64,000 nt of DNA, taken from NCBI RefSeq assembly GCF_014205225.1, contig NZ_JACHNB010000001.1, positions 7,669,501 to 7,733,500 of the forward strand, read 5' to 3'. The position numbers and the translations under genes are program-made. This DNA is from Actinoplanes octamycinicus (GTDB lineage Bacteria > Actinomycetota > Actinomycetes > Mycobacteriales > Micromonosporaceae). This document shows positions 60,607-64,000 of this stretch, piece after piece (the stretch's first letter is position 1; every line of letters begins with the position of its first letter). The notes beneath the pieces are model-generated. The model ran no database searches, was not told where the DNA came from, and saw only the letters and a list, made by a program, of their open reading frames with translations.

Positions 60607-61503
60607 TCAGCGGAGCGCGGCGTGGATCAGTTCGACCAGGTCGAGGGTGGCCTCGCCGGTCCAGATCACCGAGCTGAGCGCGACCGCCGCCGGGAGCAGG
60701 AGGAACAGCGGGGGCGCCGGGCGGGGCTGCGGGCGGAGGAGGTGGGCGACCCGTTTCGGGACGACGCCGCCCGGGACGGCGGCGTGCAGCGCGGCGGCGA
60801 ACGGGCTGCCGGCACCGGCCAGGGCCGCGACGCCGATCGCGTGGGCCAGGGTCTTGCGGCTGCCGAGCGAGGCGGCGGCGCGCTCGTCGGCGGCGCGCTC
60901 GATCAGGTAGTCGACGTGTTTGCCGACCCACCACAGGGCCGGGTGGGCGGCGACCGCCAGCTCGGCCAGCCGCGCCAGGCGGTGGTGGTGCTCGGAGAGG
61001 TGGGCGTGCTCGTGGGCCAGCAACGCCTCGAACTGCGGGTCGGTGAGCAGGCCCCGCATGCCGGTGGTGACCACCACGTGACCCGGGTTGCCCGGGACGG
61101 CGAAGGCGCGCGGGGCGTCGTCGGGCAGCAGGACCAGGCCACCCGGGCCCGCGGCGGGGACCATGGCCAGCACCCGGCGCTGCCGGCGCCAGCGGAGCGT
61201 GACGGAGAGGATGACCGCGACCAGCAGGACCAGGCTGAGCCACGGGACCCACTCGACGCCGGCGGTGTCGGCGGCGACGACCGCGGCGGACCAGCCGAGC
61301 AGCCGGCCGACCGCGGGGACCTGGGCGAGGGCGTGCGCGGCCAGCAGGAGCAGGTTGATCGTGCTGGTGGCGGCGACGGTCACGGCGGACCAGGCGACCA
61401 CGGACGCGGCCCGCCCCGGAGCCAGCCGGTCGGCGAGCAGGCGCACCACGAGCACGGCCAGCGGCGGAACGACCACCACCGACCACAAGAAATGATCGAA
61501 CAC
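60607..61503 (-). CDS. M56 family (BlaR1/MecR1-like) membrane metallopeptidase
   Basis: A 298-residue protein with membrane helices near 5-25, 35-60, 88-105 and 265-285. The gluzincin motif HEHAH lies in EALLAHEHAHLSEHHHRLARLAELAVAAHPALWW (near 164-168), with a third ligand Glu in LIERAADERAA. It lacks the C-terminal penicillin-binding sensor of BlaR1, as do most actinobacterial copies. Such genes usually follow a BlaI-type repressor; none is seen here. Regulator processing is therefore uncertain. Confidence 0.9.
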   Translation of the reverse strand: MFDHFLWSVVVVPPLAVLVVRLLADRLAPGRAASVVAWSAVTVAATSTINLLLLAAHALAQVPAVGRLLGWSAAVVAADTAGVEWVPWLSLVLLVAVILSVTLRWRRQRRVLAMVPAAGPGGLVLLPDDAPRAFAVPGNPGHVVVTTGMRGLLTDPQFEALLAHEHAHLSEHHHRLARLAELAVAAHPALWWVGKHVDYLIERAADERAAASLGSRKTLAHAIGVAALAGAGSPFAAALHAAVPGGVVPKRVAHLLRPQPRPAPPLFLLLPAAVALSSVIWTGEATLDLVELIHAALR

Positions 61504-61571
61504 CTAGGCACCTCCCCCGCCGATGTTCTCACCCCGGCCGGTGGACCTTTCGGCCCACTCCGCCCGGGCCC

Positions 61572-62099
61572 TTATTCCTCCCCGAGCTGCTCCAGGGCCC
61601 AGCGCGCCCACTCGCCCTGCGCCTGCGCCTGGAACCGGCCCAGTTCCATCGCCAGCCGACCGAAGCGCAGGCCGCCGCGCGGGTGCGTGTCGGCGTCGGC
61701 CGCCTCGGCGAGCGCCCGCAACTCCGCCGCGCGCTGCTCCGCCTCGGCCAGGTGCTCCCGGACGACCGCGCGGGCCTGCGCCGGCTCCAGCGCCGAGATC
61801 AGACAGAGCCGCAGCGCCTGCTCGTCCCGGACCGCCCGCGGTTTCGGCGGGGACATCAGCCACTCGCGCAGCGCGGCCCGCCCGGCGTCGGTGATCGCGT
61901 AGGTGCGGCGGCCCCGCGCGCCCTCCTCGGCGACCTCGATCAGGCCGTCCTCGGCGAGGCGGGCCAGCTCCGGGTAGATGTGGCTCTGCCGGGCCGTCCA
62001 GGCATAGCGCTGCAGCGAGCGCTCGAATCGCAGGGTCAGCGTGTAACCGCTGGCCGGCCCGTCCTCGAGCAGGCCCAGCATGGCGAACCGCAGTGACAA
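61572..62099 (-). CDS. PadR family transcriptional regulator
   Basis: A 175-residue protein: LRFAMLGLLEDGPASGYTLTLRFERSLQRYAWTARQSHIYPELARLAEDGLIEVAEEGARGRRTYAITDAGRAALREWL is the PadR winged helix with conserved G-Y and Y-P-x-L-x-x-L. A C-terminal dimer coiled coil (Vir_act_alpha_C type) follows. Translation starts at TTG 62099 with a strong GAGGGGAG seven bases upstream. It is divergent from an FAD monooxygenase, its probable target. Confidence 0.92.
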   Translation of the reverse strand: MSLRFAMLGLLEDGPASGYTLTLRFERSLQRYAWTARQSHIYPELARLAEDGLIEVAEEGARGRRTYAITDAGRAALREWLMSPPKPRAVRDEQALRLCLISALEPAQARAVVREHLAEAEQRAAELRALAEAADADTHPRGGLRFGRLAMELGRFQAQAQGEWARWALEQLGEE

Positions 62100-62128
62100 C
62101 TTCGTGCTCCCCTCTAGACACCTCCAAT

Positions 62129-62146
62129 CGTACAGGTACGTTTGTA
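62129..62146. promoter_or_regulatory. candidate PadR operator
   Basis: CGTAC-AG-GTACG (62129-62140) is a perfect dyad, and TACA-n8-TGTA (62131-62146) overlaps it. The latter has the shape of PadR sites (ATGT-n8-ACAT class). Both lie in the 50-base divergent gap, 4-21 bases before the monooxygenase ATG. Confidence 0.5.
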
Positions 62147-62149
62147 GCT

Positions 62150-63604
62150 ATGGACGCTGTGGACGTACTGATCGCCGGTGCCGGTCCGACCGGCCTGACC
62201 CTGGCCTGCGACCTCGCCCGGCAGGGTGTCGCGTGCCGGATCGTCGACCAGTCCGCGGGGCCGGGCGGGGGCGGGCGCGGGTTCAGCCTCAAGCCGCGGT
62301 CGCTGGCCGCCTTCGACGACCTCGGGCTGGCCGCGGCGGTCACCACGGCCGGGTCGGTGGAGCGGCGCACCCGGTTCCACCAGGGCACCCGCCGGCTGTT
62401 CCAGCTGGACACGCCGCCCGCCCCGGTGACCGGGACGGAGCCGTACCCGAATGTGGTCGCCCTCCCCCAGTGGCGCACCGAGGAGCTCCTCCGGGACCGG
62501 CTGGCCGAGCTGGGCGGCAAGGTGGAATTCGGCCGGCGGGTGACCGGGGTGGCCGGCGGCGAGGTGACGCTCGCGGACGGCGAGCGGGTGCGGGCCCGCT
62601 TCGTGGTCGGCGCGGACGGCGGGCGCAGCACGGTCCGGCGGCTGCTCGACGTGCCCTTCACCGGGCGGACCGACCAGGACACCCGGGCGATGATCAGCGA
62701 CGTGCGGCTGACCGGGCTGGACCCGGCGGGCGGGGTGAGCATGTGGCTGTCGGCGGACCGGGGTGTCGCGGTGGCCCGGCCGGTGGCGGACACCGGGGTG
62801 TGGCAGGTGGTGACCTCGCTGGGGCCGCACCTGGCCGGCGACCAGGAGACGCTGCAGCGCCTGCTGGTCGAGCGTTCCGGGCTGCCCGGGCTGCGGATCA
62901 CCGAGGTGCTCTGGCACTCGGTGTGGCGGTACAACGTGCGGATCGCCGAACGGTTCCGGGTCGGCCCGGTGTTCCTGGCCGGGGACGCGGCGCACGTGCA
63001 CAGCCCGTTCGGCGGGCACGGGATGAACACCGGGATCCAGGACGCGTACAACCTGGGGTGGAAGCTCGGCATGGTGATCCGGGGGCTGCTGCCGGAGCGG
63101 GTGCTGGAGTCGTACGAGGCGGAGCGCATGCCGGTGGCCCGCGCCATTCTCGCGGACAGTGACCAGCGGATGAGCGGCATGATGCGGTGGCGGTTCGCGC
63201 GGCCGCTGGCCGGGCCGCTGCTGAAGAGAGGCTTCGCCCGGCAGCAGCGGGTCACCCGGCGCGATCATCCGGTCTATCCGGCCGGACCGCTGATCGGCGA
63301 CGGCGGCGGTCAACCGGCGCCGGACGGATCGCTGCCGACCGGGGCGCGGCTGTTCGACCTGTTCCGCGGCTCGCACTTCACCGTGCTCGGGCCCGGGGCG
63401 GTGCCCGGGCTCGATCCGGATCTCGTCCACGTGCACCGGGTCGGCGGGGACTTCCGGGTGGTCCGGCCGGACGGCTACCTGGCGCTGACCGCGCGGACGC
63501 CGGGGCCGGTCCGCGACTACTTCGACCGCCTCACCGTCGCGCGCTCAGTGCCTGTCTCGCTACTTCAAGGTCGGATTAGGGGCGGTTCTACGCTCGCGGA
63601 ATGA
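62150..63604 (+). CDS. FAD-dependent monooxygenase (class A flavoprotein hydroxylase)
   Basis: A 484-residue enzyme. FAD fingerprints: VDVLIAGAGPTGLTLACDLARQGV (GxGxxG), VVGADGGRSTVRRLLDVPFTG (DG motif) and RVGPVFLAGDAAHVHSPFGGHGMNTGIQDAYNLGWKLG (GD motif). The C-terminal thioredoxin-like half is largely present. It resembles aromatic polyketide and phenol hydroxylases (PgaE/MhpA type). The last ~20 residues (RSVPVSLLQGRIRGGSTLAE) do not resemble the family end, and IS remnant sequence begins shortly after, so the natural 3' end may have been replaced. PadR-controlled. Confidence 0.9.
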   Translation: MDAVDVLIAGAGPTGLTLACDLARQGVACRIVDQSAGPGGGGRGFSLKPRSLAAFDDLGLAAAVTTAGSVERRTRFHQGTRRLFQLDTPPAPVTGTEPYPNVVALPQWRTEELLRDRLAELGGKVEFGRRVTGVAGGEVTLADGERVRARFVVGADGGRSTVRRLLDVPFTGRTDQDTRAMISDVRLTGLDPAGGVSMWLSADRGVAVARPVADTGVWQVVTSLGPHLAGDQETLQRLLVERSGLPGLRITEVLWHSVWRYNVRIAERFRVGPVFLAGDAAHVHSPFGGHGMNTGIQDAYNLGWKLGMVIRGLLPERVLESYEAERMPVARAILADSDQRMSGMMRWRFARPLAGPLLKRGFARQQRVTRRDHPVYPAGPLIGDGGGQPAPDGSLPTGARLFDLFRGSHFTVLGPGAVPGLDPDLVHVHRVGGDFRVVRPDGYLALTARTPGPVRDYFDRLTVARSVPVSLLQGRIRGGSTLAE

Positions 63605-63805
63605 GCGGTGTGAAGCGCGCTGCCCGGGGCTGGTTGTCGCTGGTCCCACAGCCGACCGGTACGGCAGAGAGGCCGTCGCCGCGGCGGTGCCCGGTCTGTG
63701 GTGACCGGTTGCCGGTCACGGCCCGGCCGTCTACGGTGTTCTGCTCGCCGGCGTGCCGAGCTCGGCATTGGCGTGCGGTCCGGCGGAGCCGGGCCCGGAT
63801 CGTTG
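63601..63805 (+). pseudogene. zinc-ribbon small ORF, 3' part fused to transposase debris
   Basis: From ATG 63601 (overlapping the monooxygenase stop by 4 bases) the frame encodes a short basic leader and a C4 zinc ribbon: RRCPVCGDRL...FCSPACRARHWRAVRR. Beyond about 63805 the same frame continues without a stop to the window edge, but the DNA there reads as transposase in another frame. It looks like a genuine small zinc-ribbon gene whose end was overrun by an insertion. The window edge hides the rest. Confidence 0.5.
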
Positions 63806-64000
63806 CAGACCGTCTACGGGTTCTTCGCTCGCTGGGCCAAGAACGGCGTCCTCGACTAGCTGCGGCGCCGCATCCGCGTCGACGCCGGCCGGTGCCCCCG
63901 CCCAGTCACCGCCATCATGGACTCCCAGAGCGTGAAAGCCGCCGCGACCGTCAGCCGAGACACCTGGGCAAACATCACCCTCATGACCCGCCGAATCACC
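63806..64000 (+). pseudogene. IS5-family transposase remnant, internally deleted
   Basis: In the frame of 63806 the text is QTVYGFFARWAKNGVLD, a stop at 63857, then LRRRIRVDAGRCPRPVTAIMDSQSVKAAATVSRDT followed directly by WANITLMTRRIT at the window edge. The first two blocks match the N-terminal and DDE-start (DSQSVK) regions of IS5-type transposases. The last block matches the extreme C-terminus (LMTRR-type ending). The intervening ~150 residues are missing. It has a nonsense codon plus an internal deletion, so it is non-functional. Confidence 0.72.

Overview
The window is high-GC actinobacterial chromosome, most likely from an Actinoplanes-like member of the Micromonosporaceae. The supporting evidence is near-universal G/C third codon positions, frequent GTG and TTG starts, ATGA stop/start overlaps, a mycothiol-type maleylpyruvate isomerase homologue, a DUF5999 protein, a SigE-family sigma factor and a DtxR/IdeR-type iron box ahead of efeUOB. 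No rRNA, tRNA, CRISPR array or prophage was seen. Most of the window reads as ordinary chromosomal backbone and accessory metabolism. The only mobile DNA is a decayed IS5-type transposase at the right edge.

Layout. 1-6 kb: a SpoIIM-like membrane protein (cut by the left edge) converges on the DUF58-MoxR-DUF4350-DUF4129-membrane protein operon. 6-15 kb: a TPR protein, an MMPL transporter, two adjacent paralogous NarL-type two-component systems, a multi-TM protein and a small unknown gene. 15-19 kb: a SET/SnoaL-like fusion, then a small conserved protein and nirB without nirD behind a GlnR-like site, then a HAD phosphatase. 19.5-24 kb: an OmpR-type two-component system divergent from a three-gene ABC exporter, one permease of which carries a lectin-like extracytoplasmic insert. 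24.3-28 kb: a RelE/HigA-type toxin-antitoxin pair, RidA, an MDMPI-fold enzyme, a secreted endonuclease I and a VOC protein. 28-35 kb: three regulator/effector pairs with visible operators (MarR/MFS, Rrf2/SDR, TetR/azoreductase-SMR), plus peptide deformylase coupled to a methyltransferase. 35-42 kb: an AAA ATPase, a sigma factor, a PabB-like enzyme, DUF5999, and gcvP behind a single-aptamer glycine riboswitch.

42-54 kb holds the least familiar material. It contains two adjacent RlaP/YcgL-type nucleotidyltransferases, a CbrC protein, a WYL regulator with a perfect palindrome, and a methyltransferase with an 18-histidine tail divergent from an XRE-cupin regulator whose palindrome spans its own start codon. 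It also contains several unknown proteins and a small-protein/AbiEii-like nucleotidyltransferase pair. 54-58 kb is the efeU-efeO-efeB iron uptake operon, divergent from a MarR/MFS pair. 58-64 kb has a secreted beta-rich protein, a Tat-exported PAF-AH-like hydrolase, an M56 peptidase, a PadR regulator divergent from an FAD monooxygenase, and the IS remnant.

Non-coding structure worth attention: two degenerate tandem-repeat arrays that each begin at a stop codon and run into the 3' end of a convergent gene (30.0-30.3 kb and 49.46-49.64 kb), and a recurring motif, CCCGATTTCCGGTACG and variants, just after several stop codons.
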